Positions 48,575 through 61,909 are shown, counted from the stretch's first letter. The stretch is DNA of 64,000 nucleotides from Ephemerocybe angulata (GCA_013368325.1 JAACJK010000002.1:1178001-1242000); one strand, 5' to 3'. Notes: generated from the sequence alone by a model not told the origin. A program made the numbers and translations.

Positions 48575-49504
48575 CTAGCACTTGCGCCAGATGAAGCTCG
48601 CGTCCTGTTAGAAACATGATCAGCACAAGAATACTTTGCACGGATATCGGAGAAGTGACGTACTGTTGAGTTGCGCACAGAGATGTATCCGCTGTTCTTG
48701 GTGTCGCCGTTATCCGCCCGGAGGTCGGTGTTGAGGTTCACAACAGAGTTCTGGCCGCACGGGCTCCAGAGGATTGGCGAGAACTTGTTGATGAGGGTCG
48801 TTTGGCCGCTGCTTGCGGGACCGGCGACGGCACAGTTACCGAGAGACTGGGACAATTGGCCCTGGACTATGGATATCCGACATTAAGGCCTGGGCCAAAT
48901 AGACTTGAGATAGATACTCACAGTAGTATAGTGTTGATGAAGACAACTTGACGCCAGATCCAGCGGAGTATGCAGCGTTCTATTGGAGGAGTGGGTTAGG
49001 ATCCGATCAAGGAACCAGAAGGTTGAAAAAACGAACGTACCAAAGCGGTTTGGTCGAAGGCGAATTGATATCCAGAAGGAACCCTGTAGAGATAATGCAG
49101 TTAATATACGTCGATCCTGATTGTGTCTAGTAGGTAGCACTAACTGCACGCCCAAGGTTAATTGGCAGTTCACTCGCGAGTCGCTGATGCTGCCCGATGC
49201 GCTCGTCTCGGCTTTGAAGTCGGAGAACGAGAGGGAGATGCTCTCATCAGCTATATATCAGGCATTGACCTTGTCAGTCGTCATATCTGACTGGGGTAAG
49301 CGTCGATTTGACGTACAGTTGACACGAGCTTTGACGGTTCCCGGTGCGCAACCAGTACCGATGGCACCGAGGCTGGTGCTACCAAGGCGGTCAGTCCGAA
49401 TCGAACGGGCACAGCGCCAAATCCGCTCACATCGAGAGCGTCTGTGCAGTCACTTGCAGAGCAAGAGCGCAGAGGACGGCAAAGCTGGAGATTTTGAAAG
49501 ACAT
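48575..49504 (-). CDS. Secreted DUF4360-family protein, 191 aa, seven exons
   Basis: I assembled seven exons: 49431-49504, 49317-49378, 49145-49250, 49041-49083, 48922-48979, 48664-48866 and 48575-48604 (576 nt, all phases consistent). The N terminus is a signal peptide (MSFKISSFAVLCALALQVTA). The mature part reads GTGCAPGTVKARVN, SLSFSDFKAETSASG, VNCQLTLGVQVPSGYQFAF, GNCAVAGPASSGQTTLI and ends DASFIWRKC. The cysteine and glycine pattern with terminal W-R-K-C matches DUF4360 (PF14273), small secreted proteins common in fungi and of unknown role. The exons are so short that the gene is easily missed. Neighbours give no functional hint. Confidence 0.88.
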
Positions 49505-50959
49505 TGCTAGAGAAGAAAGCCTGAAGTAGAGCTAGATGTAGGAGACTTGTGGAGGAGGAGAGGATGAGTGTGCTGAAGAATTAACGCTTTGCGCGAGCCC
49601 TTCATATACCTGTGGCAACGACGCCAAATACCCCATTCGTAAATTCACATATGGAGAATGGATACGCAAGAAGCCCATGATCCACGCTAGTTTCGACAAG
49701 GGAGATCGCAAGCTCAGCCCCCTTTCGGATAATCGCCGGCTCGACCATTCGGTCATCGAGGCACTGGAGCACAACCTAGCACAACCTCTAAAAAGAAGGC
49801 CGCTCCACTCCCGTATCCAAAGAGGAAGGAGGAGCCTCGTATTTTGGCCTCGGAATCAGATGACTGGAGTCGTCGGCCTAACACGCATCCAGCCCTTGTC
49901 TAGCATACGGATTTCGCTTTGACAGCGACCTCCATCGGACCTTGCTGCGCGGGAGCGAGGTCGCCTTTCCTCGAGAAACCCCCGACAATAGCAATGCCTT
50001 GTAAACGCTTGATCCAAGGGCTCGAGCTTTATCAAGATGTCCAGAACCCTCCCTCTCCCGTCCTCCATCCTTTCCTGACGATCTTCGTCACATTTAGAGT
50101 CAGGATTAAACAGTACCTTATCACATCTTGAGGAACACGTCGAAATTAACGAGTGATCTGTGAAGGAGTGTTGAGGCCTGTCGCCCCACACTGGCATATC
50201 ACAGCGGAGCCGCCCTTGTGCGACCATTCAATAAGTAGGCGATAGACAGCCTAAGACCCATATCTAACCGCCTTCCGAGAATGATGAGGCAAGCACAAAC
50301 CACCCAAGTTGACCACGCGGCGCGAAAGAAGTTTCTCCGTGAACAAAGTGCCTCGCCTCCGCGATGCTCCCAGTCGCACGGTGCCAGGGCAGCGAAGCGC
50401 TTCTAATCCCCCCTCTTCACACAGCAATGGCTGCACTGCGGGTGGACGGACGCACACGGTACACCGACTTGAATCGTTTCTCAGGATCCACCGAACAGTG
50501 GGGGAGAATGGAATGAGAGAAGGGAATTAGACTTCGCGATGCATGATGGCCGCACCGACTGCACCTAGTGCACCAGCCCCACGGGATGTGACCCAGAGTT
50601 CCATTACCTCGTCTCCAACCTTCCCAATACTCGTGTGCGCCGTGCCAGGCCTGTGGGAGAGCATTCAGTATCCATAAATAAATAGAAAACTGTAAACAAA
50701 TCTAGAGATACGAACGAACAACGAGTACCGCAGACGGGTAAGTGAGATAACTATCTCTATACAATCGCGAGCGTAGCCTGAAGACTTCCACAAGTAAGCG
50801 AGAGAGTTAGTAGCTCTACACAAGCGCGCCGTTCGCCTGAACACATCGGAAAGCGAAGTAACATACAATAATTTTATGTGCAAAAAACAGTCCGTCTCCG
50901 ATCAAAAACATGGCAAGATTAGATCCCTTCTCCCTATTCTAGTAGTACGCCTCCTCCCC
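49505..50959. other. Intergenic, no supported gene
   Basis: The 5' flank of the DUF4360 gene (ATATAC at about 49605 may be a weak TATA element) and the 3' flank of the Vps10 gene. Frames here are short and overlap on both strands without family features. Confidence 0.5.
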
Positions 50960-53900
50960 CTACTCCTCATCCTCAAACCGAAGAATCTGCGCATCCTCAT
51001 CCACAGCCACATTCCTATACCCGCCCCTCGCCCTCCACGCCGAACTATCCACCCTCTCCCTAACCCACTCGACCGCAATCCCCACAATCCCGACAACAAA
51101 CCACGGAACACTAGCCAACGTATCCAACACACCCGCATCCGCACCCACCCTTGGGCCCCGATTATCTCCCCCAGGAAGCCGGATCGTCCTACACAGCCAA
51201 ACACAAAAGGCGTCAGGAACAATCCAATAGAGTCGAAAATGACAAGAAAACGCAACGCACCCTTTCGCAAGCCCACTCCGCCTGTAATAATACCACCCCA
51301 CAACCCCCGTAAACGCAAACGGCACAAGAAGCACAAACAACCAAAACAACGCTCCCCGCCCACTGAACCCAGGACACCGGTGCGCCGTCCCTCGATCCAG
51401 CCTCAGGCCCCCCTCGCACGACGAATACGGAATAAGCCGGTACGCAGTCCGCTCATACCAGAACTCGTCCCCGTCTTTACAGTCCTCCTCGCTCGGAAGC
51501 GGTTGCGTACCTTCTACCAAGACACATTCGTCCTTGCCGTCCTTGACGTAGTTGAATTCGCTGATAAGAGGAAAGTAGGTAAGTAAGCGAGTCAAGTCAA
51601 GCCGAGCCGCTCAGCACAAGGGGGAAGCACGAGTGCGCGCGTACGCACCATTCAAAATCGACTTTCGTACACGGACAATGCTTCTCAATCTTGCTATCAA
51701 CCTTCGGCAAATTCCCGATGAAGCACTGAGCGTCGCGCAAGCGGCGATGATAGAGCGTCTACCAAGAAAAGAAGAACGGCGTAAGCGACGACTCGAAGCG
51801 CAGGGCGGACATAGAACGGATAAAGAAACCCACCTGCCGACCAAAAAGACATTGCTCATTCCTATCCTCGCTTGGGCTCCACAGCTCGAAATCGTCATTC
51901 GCAGGATTCTGCAAATCAAGCGTACCTACAGGGAATCTATCAGTACCTTCACCCAAAGCGACGTCATCGAAAAGGAAGAAAGAAACGCACATTGCCTTGT
52001 AACAAGAGCGCTGAAGTCCACATGGAAAGCCACCGTCCCACTCCCCTTCGCAGGTTGTGCCAGAAGCAAAAACCTCCGACTGGTATCAGAAGGCACATTC
52101 ACAATCGACACCACCCTGACCTTCACGTCGCTAAACTTATACTCCCTCCACGTCTTTCCCTCATCCGTCGTAAACAGCAAGAAATCCACAGGCTCCTCAT
52201 CGTTCACCATCACAATGATAGAGCCCGAGTCCCCAAACTCCCAAAGATGCGCATCCTTCCGCACCTCCTCCCACGTAAAGCCCGCGTCGCGGCTGAGGAA
52301 CGTGTCGCTGTCTTTATACGGCAGGAGCGACTCGCCGACGTTCCCGACCGCCATGAGCACGCCGACGATGGCAGGGCTACTGTACGTCGCTCGCGGGTCG
52401 CGGCGCTCCGTATAGCCATGGATATGGAGAGCGCACTTCTACCTCCACCAACATCGAATAGAGGAGAAAGAGGTAAGCATCGCCTGTATGTTGTAGAGCG
52501 GACGAAGAAGCTGCGTACCGTTCCCTGACACTCATACTTCTTACCCATCGAATCCGTAGTAGGCGGCGTCAAAGGCTTCCACGTCCCAGCTAAACACCCG
52601 GTCAACACATACCCAAACCAGAAATACCAATAACCCGATAATGAAAAAGGAGAAGAACGCACCATCATTATGCGTGATCCGACTCTGCAGCTTCTTGCTC
52701 CCAGAAATAACAGCCTCCTCCGTATTCGCGACAACATTGATCAACGCAATCCCATCCAGCCCAATCACCTTCTCGAAATCCACAAACCCTCTATCATCCC
52801 TATTCACGTTCTCGATCGACAACCCAAAGTAAGTTCCGTTCGAGTTACTCTTCAGGATGTTGCCCCAGAACGGCGCGGGCGCCTCCGACATCGTCATGTG
52901 TAGGAAGAGCGCCTTTGTCGACGACTCGAGGACCGTGTACGCCTATTGATAAGGTTAGGGTTCTATATGCCCAACGTTCGAACGAAAACCGGTACGTACA
53001 TGCGTTTCAGGGTGCATGCTTGGAGGGAACTGGCCCGACGCAAAGTGTGTCCCATCAAGCGAGACCTGCAGCGCAAGAGCCCTCTTCTCCGCATCCATCT
53101 GTGAACCATCAGCAAAATGAACTATCAAAGCCCACCCATCGAGTGCATGAAGTCCAAACGCACCTCAGCGACGACCAAGAACTCCGAAAACTTGGCGAAC
53201 CCAACAACCTGATCAAACAACTTCTGCTTCCTGCTGAAGTAGTTGCTCCCCACCACCAACTCCATCGGATTGTCAGCCTTGAAAAACCTCTGATTCCCTT
53301 TCTTCGTCTTATAGCTCTCGCACAGAATCTCCGTCGGATCCGTGTTGATATCCTTATCCCTCGCAAACGCACAATTCCTCACATACTTCTCCACGAACGT
53401 CCACCGTCTTCCGTTATCCCTCGACAGCTGCGCCTCAGCGTGACAGCTTTGCTGGTTCCCCGTACACCCCTTGTTGCCGACCCACAGGATGTAGTCGGTG
53501 TCGACGGGGTTAAACCGCAGGGCCTGGCCGCCGAAGGTGTTTGGAGGCGAGGGCGCTTTGAATTTGTTCCAGGTGCGCCCGGTGTCGGTGGTGTAGACTA
53601 CGGTCTCGGTGTCGGTGATGAGGAAGGCGCGTTCGTTCGAGTATTTGTGGTGGTAGAAGGCGAGGAAGCGGAGTTCGGGTTGGATCTGCTTCCAGACGTA
53701 GCCTTCGCTGCTCGATTGCCACATCGTCTGGTCGGCGAGGCGTACGAGGATAGTCTGAGTAGCGTCTCAATGTTAGTACTTTATCACGGATGTTATCAAA
53801 GGAAATCGTACTGTAGATTCCTTGAAGTAGGCATGTTGGACGATTGGGCTCCCGAAGCCCATCTGTGATGACAGAGGATAGTCGATTATTAGTGTGCGTG

Positions 53901-56283
53901 TGTGGGGCGTAGAGCGGAGGCAAACGCACGCGCTGGGTGACGATATTCCCTTCCTGAGGCTTGGCATTCGAACACGATTTCTCGACCTTCTTGTCGAGCT
54001 CGACGCCGCCCACGCATGTGTTCCCAGGAATCTTGCGGAACCCGGACGAGCCCATGTACTTCTGCGACGGATCCGTGCACACCCCGTGCGGGATGGGCTC
54101 AGGACCGGCTGGCTCGCACGTATCTCCGTTTCGAATAAAGTTGTAGTCGCTGAGTACATCGATGCATTAGGCCAATCGAGATGAAGGGGGGTGGGAATAG
54201 GGCACTCACCATTCAAAGTCCTCCTTCTCGCAAGGGCAGTTCTCTTCATGTCCAACGGGATCGTGGAACTTGTCTCCAATATAGCAATCAGCGTCGATCT
54301 TTCGGCGCTTATACCATTGCTACGAATGAAAGTCAATTCCATCCCAAACCCCAGACAAACGGTTTCGCACCTTATGCCCCATCAAGCACGCTCGGGATCC
54401 AGCAGGACGAGCGTACCACTTCTCGAAGTCAGCCTCCCCGCACTTCCTCTTCCGCGTCGGCGCAAAGTCCAGGTACACGATGACCACCTTGTTCGGCTTG
54501 TGCGTCTTCGTATCTCTCGGGACCTGGCCAAGGAGCAAGAACTTCTGCGACGTCGAATCAGGCAGGGTCACAAGCGCCCTCGCACGCAGTGTCAGCCCAA
54601 AGTCATATGTCTCCCAGGTCTTACCGAGGTCGAGAGAGTATCGCACGGAGGAGGTCATCTGCTCGTCATCGACGATAATCAGAATACTGCCTTGATCACC
54701 GAATTCGTACTTGTGCGCGCCCTTGGTGACCCTCCTCCACGAGATGCCGGCGTCGGTGCTGAGGAACGTGTCGCCATCGTCGTACGTGCTGAGACTCTTG
54801 CCGACGGAGCCGACGCCCATGACGAAGCCAGGCGCGGGCGAGGAGAATATGCGGCCGAAATTGTGCGGGTTGGTGACGGAGTGCAGGTGCAGGCTGCAGG
54901 CGTCCATGTCATTTACGTCGCAGGGCGATTCGTGCGCGGGGGCGCGCAGGGGAGACCAGAGGCGGCCTGAGGAGAAATAAGCCGCGGTACATCGATATGA
55001 TGAAATACGCACCATCATCGAACGTCGCCATGGACCTCAGCTGCTTCGCGGCCCTCCGGCTCTCGACATCCTGCGCGTTGGCGACCACATTCGCGAGCCC
55101 CACCCCGTCGACGCCGTATATGCGCTCGTAATCCACGAACCCCATCTCGTTCCGGTTCGTGTCCTTGAGACTCTCGACAAAGTACGTCCCGTTGCTGTTG
55201 CTGACGAAGAGCGTGCCGATGGTGCTGCGGTCCTGCAGCACCACGTCCACCCCCAGCGAGTGCGTGCTCGACTCGACCACCGTGTATGCGTTCTCGCGCA
55301 ACAGCGCGCTCGACGCGTGGGGGAAGTGCGCCTTGGCCCAGTTCTTGGAATCGAGACTCACGTACAGATGCATTTGGCCGTCGCTGAGCGCCACGTCCTT
55401 CAAGGCCACCACCGCGTACTTGCTCACAATCGCAAACGCAACCACCCCCCGCGCTTCCTTCCCAATCCCCAGATCCTCGATCTTCTTGCTCGCGAAAAAG
55501 TCGGTGCTCGAGAACAACCGGCTGCTCGCCAGGTGGTGCGGCCCCGTGCTGCTCTCGGCGTCGAACGCGACGCAATAAATGAGATCCAATGGCGCCTCGT
55601 GCTTGAAATCCTTGCTCCCGTGTGCAAACTGGCACCGCATCGTATCCGCCAGCAGCTCCTTGGGGTCGTCCCCAAACGCCTCCTTCGTGTAATAGGTGAT
55701 GTCCTTGCACTTGCTGCCCCAGCCCTTCCCTTCGCATTTCGTCGCCTGGAACAGGATATGGCCGTACTTCTTGGGGTCTGAGTGGAACGAGAGCGGGCGC
55801 CCGACGCGTGCTGGTGGATTCGGGACCTCGAACGGGCGCCACGAGCGCCCGCGGTCTTCTGTGCGGTAGTGCGTCGTTCCATCGGTGAGTGCAAATCCCT
55901 ACAGCATATAAGCTTCGAAATAGCCCAATCTTGCAGTATACGCACAAATCGGGTATCAAACGGGTGCTCGAGCACCATTGACACCTTGCCCTCAGGGATG
56001 TCGCCCGCCCGCTTCCAGCTCTTGCCCTCGTCTTGCGATACATACAAATTGCCCTCAATAGCATCATGATACACTGCCGCCTGTCCCGAATTCGTCAATA
56101 CCACCCCGAAAGCACCAATTCTACCGCACGCACCAATGTATCGTCAAAGAAAAAGAGCCGCGCGGGCAGGTTATTGAAGTCCGAGACGGAGTGCGAGGGC
56201 GTCTGTGTCCATGCGGGCGTCCAGAGACACGCGAAGAGCAGAAGGAGGACGAAAAATCGAGAACAGGACGCTGGGCCTGCCAT
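50960..56283 (-). CDS. VPS10 homologue: Vps10/sortilin-type vacuolar sorting receptor, 16 exons
   Basis: Sixteen exons were traced from 56283 to 50960; the first six are 56134-56283, 55946-56080, 55013-55898, 54371-54966, 54210-54319 and 53930-54149. The start is the ATG giving a signal peptide ([20 protein letters not shown]); an in-frame ATG at 56373 would add 30 Thr-rich residues. The lumenal part holds two Vps10 domains with Asp-box repeats ([42 protein letters not shown]). Each domain ends in a Cys-rich 10CC module ([20 protein letters not shown] and [20 protein letters not shown]). One membrane helix ([20 protein letters not shown]) and an acidic cytosolic tail ending [13 protein letters not shown] follow. 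In yeast, Vps10 carries carboxypeptidase Y from the Golgi to endosomes; the same role is expected here. Confidence 0.95.
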
Positions 56284-56373
56284 CGTCGTCGTCATCGTCA
56301 TCGTCGTAGTCGTCGTCGTCGGTGAGATGGTCTCGTCGCTGCGCACGCCGCATGATGATGGAGGCGTCATCAT

Positions 56374-57294
56374 AATCGGTCACGCGCAATAGTGGCTGTT
56401 CCGCTCCACGTGCGTCAGCCGCCCGGATTTTAATTTAGGCGCGCAGGAGTTGCGCAGGAGGACGCATATATCCCCAAGGCTAAACAGCACCGACCTTGAA
56501 CTCGAGTTTTGTGAAGGAATGCAAAAAATTGGAATAGGATTATCTCCCACATCTCCCTTAATGTCTCTTCATATACCGGCCTTTCCCAGACAGACTCCCA
56601 ACCCAATCCCAACCTCAAGGGGGTCCCGGCCTTCAAAAATCCGACCGGACCTTAGGTAGGTACCCCCCCCTCCCGGCAGGGAGAAAAAATTTTTATACGT
56701 CCCAACAAAACCTAATTTTAGGGCTATTACCAGCCATTTTGGGGGAGAATGCTCATCTATTACACAGGCAGACTCCCAGGAGCGGTCGGAGCCTCCTGGG
56801 GCCGGATATGCCAGGCGCACGTGAACGGAGTGCCTGCGTCTCATGGAGAACGGATTCCTCTGGATATGTAGCCGACGGATATGCCTGGCATGCGTTCACG
56901 GACATCCGTAGGTCGCCTCACGGTATCCTGAGCACCAGCTGAGATCGGGGTCGGATCTCGTCTGTTTTCGCTGTCGCTCCTTCGATTCAGATGAAAATTG
57001 CGTTAAATCGCGTTAAATTCGAATATTTAAATACATAAAATACAATTTAATTCGAATATATTTGTGCTTTCCAGGCTCCAGCTCCCCAGCATCGGAAGAA
57101 ACAGATTGAGATGAACAATATGTGATTAATGAGCACTACCGAAGTACAAATGGAGGGGATAGTGAGTAGGGGGGACATTGGGGGAACAAGTGGTCCTAAG
57201 TCTGAGTTGGACATCAGTAAGAAACCTCAATAACAGGGAACAGACGACTCACCATTATAGGATCCTCCAACTCCCAACCTGTGATAAGATGGTC
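56374..57294. other. Intergenic with an imperfect inverted repeat
   Basis: No gene is seen. CTCCCAGGAGCGGTCGGAGCCTCCTGGGGCC-type palindromic pieces occur at about 56766-56802. GATATGCCAGGCGCACGTGAACGG (56806-56829) is partly repeated inverted at 56877-56907 (GATATGCCTGGCATGCGTTCAC). An AT-rich tract lies at about 57000-57065. Confidence 0.4.
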
Positions 57295-57297
57295 ATC

Positions 57298-57418
57298 AGT
57301 AGGGTCTGTTGCAGTCAGTCGCGGTCAGTAACAGTTAGTCGCAGTCAGTAAAGGTCAGTTGAGGTCAGTAAAGGGTCAGTAACGGTCAGTAACGGTCAGT
57401 AACGGTCAGTAATGGCAG
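57298..57418. repeat. Minisatellite with about 10-bp unit (GGTCAGTAAC)
   Basis: Twelve or so tandem copies of GTCAGT-containing decamers. They are degenerate at the left (GCAGTCAGTCGCGGTCAGTA) and perfect in the middle (GGTCAGTAAC three times in a row at about 57371-57405). No coding potential. Confidence 0.85.
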
Positions 57419-57650
57419 GATGGGTCAGTATGAGTCCGGTCAGTGGTGAGTCTTGAGTGCCAGTGTTGGACAACGAACCTTGGAAAGTGGGTTGAAGATG
57501 AAGGGAGACGATGAATGGAGACGATGAAGAACGACGAAGAACGACGACGACGACCGTCGGACGCTCGGAAAATGGACTTGTTTGGCTGCAGAAATCAGGC
57601 CAAACACAAGCCAAACAATGAACCACCGCCATCTCGTCCTCCCCCGTCTA

Positions 57651-57967
57651 CAGCAGGAAAGACTTTGGAAGTCATTTTGACCTGGGGAATACATGAGTAA
57701 TATCATATTCTTCCTTTCTGCCTATTCAGAATTTCTTAGCGAAGTCCAGGACTGACAGAAAGTGAGGACAAGTGTGGGCTCACCAGGACTATGCACAGCC
57801 ACTGCTCCACTGCATGCACTGCAAGCATTCATGTTCGACGACGGGCTCCATTGACTTTGGAAGTCATTTTAACCTGGGGAATAGGTGAATGATATCATAT
57901 TCTTTCTTTCTGTCTGTTCAGAATTTCTTAGCGAAGTCCAGGACTGACAGAAAGTGAGGAACAGTGG
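57651..57967. repeat. Direct repeat of about 115 bp, two copies about 190 bp apart
   Basis: GACTTTGGAAGTCATTTT through CAGGACTGACAGAAAGTGAG occurs at about 57660-57765 and about 57853-57960 with few differences. The flanks beyond (CATGCACTG..., GTTCGACGACGG / GTTCGGCGACAG) are also related. Read on the minus strand, each copy holds splice-like sites, so it may be a duplicated exon of the neighbouring minus-strand gene's 3' region. Confidence 0.7.
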
Positions 57968-58517
57968 GGGCGGCATACCTGGACCATGCACTGCCACTGC
58001 TGCACTGCAGGCACTCATGTTCGGCGACAGGGAAGGAAACACGACGAGAACGAAGTGAAGATTAGAGTGCATAGTACTTCTTAAACATGGAGGCTACAGT
58101 AAAGTACAATTTTCAAAGCTCAAGGCCCGAATAATTCACAGGGGCGGATGCATGACCACCTGAGGTGCCCTGAGCAATGGGGGTGAAAGCGGCAGGTGAA
58201 GACGAAGAGAGAAGCTCAGAAATCCCGGGGACTGCTTCGTCGGCAGCTTCAGGAAATTGTACAATGTCTGCAGCGATAACACTTTGGAGGTGGCTAAGGC
58301 AGAGAAAGTCAGTATTAGGCGCTCGTAATACAATAGATAGTGGCTCTCACAGTTTCCAAGAGGCAGAGCCATACGCTCCGTGCTTCACCTTCAAAACAGA
58401 GACGTACCACTCAAACCTGGTCCAGAAGTGGCGAAGAGAAGGAGGGGGAGGATGCGGGACCTCAACGCCTTCATAATTGATTATGGTGGCCGGATAACCT
58501 GCATCGGGGTCGGAGTT

Positions 58518-59990
58518 CTACCCTTCGCCATCGGACTCAGAGTTAGTCCTTCGTCGCTTTTGACCGTTGGTAGTGGTGGGGTTCGCCCCAGTAGGGAAGA
58601 AGCGAGGATTGTCCAGCACGAACCGCCGCTAGTCAAGAGGTTGGTATAATGGCAATAAATGATTAAGATTGAACGTACCATTACGGCAAGCCGGAGGAGA
58701 TGCTTCATCTCGACCTTCCCCGACGAGAATTGATACCAGAGGGATATTTTCTCGCACATTGCATTGCAAATCGAGCAAGAGAGAGTGGAGCACCCTTAGG
58801 ATGGGTATTCACACTGCGGATGGTCTAAAAACGTGAGTAAGATGATATTCAGACGAAAAGTCGGACGGATACTTACATCCTCCTTCAAGCCCCCAATGAC
58901 ACTGGAGACGATCTTCGACACCTTGCTGCGCAGTGCACGAACACCAATCGGGCTCTTGAAGTGTTCCTGGAGGCCGTACTTCGTTTTCTGCTTCTCGAGG
59001 CCTTCCTGAAGAAGATAGAAGGTGAGCGGGAACTGTTTCAAAGAGGAAGCTAAACAATACGTACCATGACAGTACCCAAGAGAGATGTAAACTCGTAGCG
59101 TGAAGGCTCGGATACAAAGCTCTTCGTAAGTGCGGTAATATTATCACCTTGCGCCTCTGAGACAGCAAAAGCACTGGCGGTGAGTCGAGCGTCGATCCTT
59201 TCAAAAAGGGAGCACAAATCGTTCAAGGCGGGCATCTGGGCCTGTTGAACAGCTAAGGTGTCGGCAAGGTTGAACTGCGATGCGAGACTGTAATAAAAGG
59301 GAATGGCAGTGACTCGATTCATTCCAGGAACCTGATTGAGTAACTAAAGCCATGTTAAAGAGAATCAAAGAGGAGGGAGGATGATGCAGACGTACCGAAA
59401 CAAAACCACGGAGCTTAAGCCTTGCACCCGGCGAGAGATCAAAGTCTCGTTCCACGCGGTTCTCAAGGTCGTACGGAATAATGCGCTCGACTGGTGGCTG
59501 GCCATCCCAAGCAGAGCCATTGGAGGAGGTGTTGGACGATTGTTGTGAGGAGTGGGACGCCTGTGACCCGTTGGACGGGCTTTGATTCTGTTCGTCCAGT
59601 GCAGCCGGCCAGTCCTGCCCCTGCGACGCGCCGGGTGTGAAGGGCATAGTGTTCATGTACTGGATCTGGCTTGAAGCTGCGATGGGCAGTCGGTCAGCCA
59701 AGAAAATCGTGTAGTCTGCGTAGAACGCACCAGCAGGATTGGTCCCATTGAGCAATTGGCTTTGGTGGGATGAGTGGCCGTGAGACGCGTCTGGAACACG
59801 GTTAGCCCTACCTGGCCAATAGAATGGAAACAGAGATTAACTTACTTTGGACCGGCGTCATTGGAGGACCTGAGGTAAAGACACAAATGAGTAAGGGCTA
59901 GTTCTGAGACAAATGACGACACGACGGACCTGAGAAAGATCGTGGCTGACTCCCAGCACTGTTGCTGCTTGACGAATAGTGAATGGACAT
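58518..59990 (-). CDS. Unrecognised lineage-specific protein, multi-exon
   Basis: Traced from ATG at 59990 (MSIHYSSSSNSAGSQPRSF) through short introns to ASHGHSSHQSQLLNGTNPAG, DLENRVERDFDLSPGARLKL, VPGMNRVTAIPFYYSLASQF, EAQGDNITALTKSFVSEPSR and EGLEKQKTKYGLQEHFKSPI. A further join gives ISLWYQFSSGKVEMKHLLRL, and the end is NGQKRRRTNSESDGEG at 58518. The N-terminal third is Ser/Gln/Asn-rich; the middle is helical; a basic KRRR patch near the end could be a nuclear signal. I do not recognise the family. The last two introns are inferred from frame and the 3' end is less certain. Such proteins occur as multicopy families in Agaricomycetes, possibly tied to mobile elements (inference only). Confidence 0.55.
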
Positions 59991-61803
59991 GTAGAGCGAA
60001 TACTCAATGGGCAAGAAGAGATGGTGAGAGAGACAGGGAGAGCGAAGACGAGAGGCCAGTCCTTTTATCCTCTCTCTGAATTTGTTGTTGTTGACGCGAC
60101 GAGCATTGTTCCGCTGTCAGGTGAGCGTGTTTTGTCTAATTTATTTGCCATCGCGTTGATGAGATGGCGAGCGTGAGCACGGAAAATGCTCACACAAACA
60201 ACACACACACCAACTATCGTCCAAACTAATGGATGTTCTAAGGTCTTTAATATTTCTGGGAATTACTAGAATTTTCTGTGATTTTATTACACGACTCGAT
60301 GTACTCAGAACCGATTTACGGGAACTCTGTAGGTTTTCGGCTGGCCGAAAACGGGAATAATCGCGTAGGTGCTTATTCTGTCTAACTTCTCAACTTCGCA
60401 GAATTGATCCTAGGCTTATCAATATTTCTACGGATTCTAGTGATTTTCTCCGGATTTTACGATGCGCGTAACGAGCTCAGAAATCGATTCGAGGAACGGG
60501 CGCTTACGCAGGCAACAAGCGCGCGCGCGCGACTGACTAAGCCGCGTGACTGATGGATGCTCGGCGATGGCCGAGATGGGCTTGGATCTGGTTGCTTGGA
60601 CTTGATCTCGTTCTGCGCTACAAGTCTGGGCTCAGGTACGTTCTTATTGGTCTGCTCTAGGTGCTAACAAAGGTCTAGGGACGGGATAGGAACACGGAGG
60701 AAAAGATGGAGAAATCGGGAGGGGACTGGGAGACCGAGACGATCACCGGCGAAGGGTGACGGATGGGCTCGATCGCGAGTGAACGCGAGAGCTTGTTGAG
60801 AACAACAGTGGGATGGAGATCGCACAGAGGTAAGTCAAAACACGGGGGTACTATTCACTAACTACTCGTTTACAGGTTCATCGGGATATATGATCCAAAC
60901 AAACGCCCAAATTCAACAAGAGTAACACGAAGGATAAACGGAACTAAGGAGCGGGACCCCGACTGGAATCAGGTGCGTATTCGTTTCTTTATTGTTCTAC
61001 GTCTTCTCGAGCTTCGAAGAAGCTCGAGTCTTGAAAACACATGTGTCCAACGCGCTGCCGCCGCACGGCATTACCCACCATGCGCTCGTTCCGACGCGCG
61101 TCTAGGCCAAAGTCCGCGGGAATGGTGAGTCTCCGAGCATGCCAAGCCCTGGCGAACGGTGTCGGAGAACGCGCGTACACCTTTAGAAGGTGTGTGCTGA
61201 CTGGTACGGACACCCGGCAAGTGGATTCTATTGTTCCTCAGGTCCCTACCGGCGATCCGTCTGACTGATTCTTGTCTTGGCAGCTTCGGTTCCTTACTCA
61301 GGGTGCTTCGCAATCGAAGGAGAAGCACGGAGGGGTTCGTATCCCGGGCCTCGAGGTAGCTGGTCGAGGGTCTGGACTTCACGAGAAGGGGCGGGAACGC
61401 GACCGACATGCTCGATTAGGGGTGTGAGGCGCGCCGACTAGGCGCGCGCTTGCCAGGCGCGCGCTCAGCGTTGTCCTCGTAGGTAGGCTCTTAGGATACC
61501 TTGTACTTAGAGTACAAGTGAATGGTATTTGTTTAGCGATTTTAGAGGCGAGCTCGGGTACCCTTACGAGGTACCGCGGGCTCGTCCCTTAGTCTCGCCG
61601 GCCCTTGTACGGTTTCTAGGACTTAGCGCTCCTCGATCCTCGTGCTCGAGTACACGAAGATCTGGTATGAGGGTCTCGAGTTTTATGACTTGAGAGCCTG
61701 GCTATGGTGGACGGCCAGCGAGATGATCTCAGGGAATCTGAGTACCGTTCCGTGCTCGTAACGCGCGAAAACTCGTGATTACGGGCTCGGTCGTGTCAGC
61801 GTC
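59991..61803. other. Noncoding stretch with direct repeat and several hairpins
   Basis: Two related AT-rich segments of about 85 bp lie at about 60245-60330 and 60415-60505 (AATATTTCT, then ACTAGAATTTTCT or TCTAGTGATTTTCT). Hairpins occur at about 61006-61028 (CTCGAGCTT, five bases, AAGCTCGAG) and 61502-61520 (CTTGTACT, TAG, AGTACAAG), and GGTACC-based pairing at about 61555-61590. A CA-rich microsatellite is at 60195-60211. The density of palindromes and absence of genes suggests decayed retroelement LTR material, not proven. Confidence 0.35.
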
Positions 61804-61909
61804 ATGCCTAAAGTTTCGCGTCAGGTGAGCGTCCTTCCTTATCCACCCGTTGGATCATATTCTCACCTTACAATTTTCCTTTCCACCTCCCAGACTTCAA
61901 CCACCACCA

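Noticed and set aside
50876..56069. Numerous open frames of 60-317 codons on the plus strand opposite the Vps10 gene
   Set aside because: They are antisense shadows of a GC-rich, well-supported 16-exon gene, with Arg/Pro-rich compositions and no family features.
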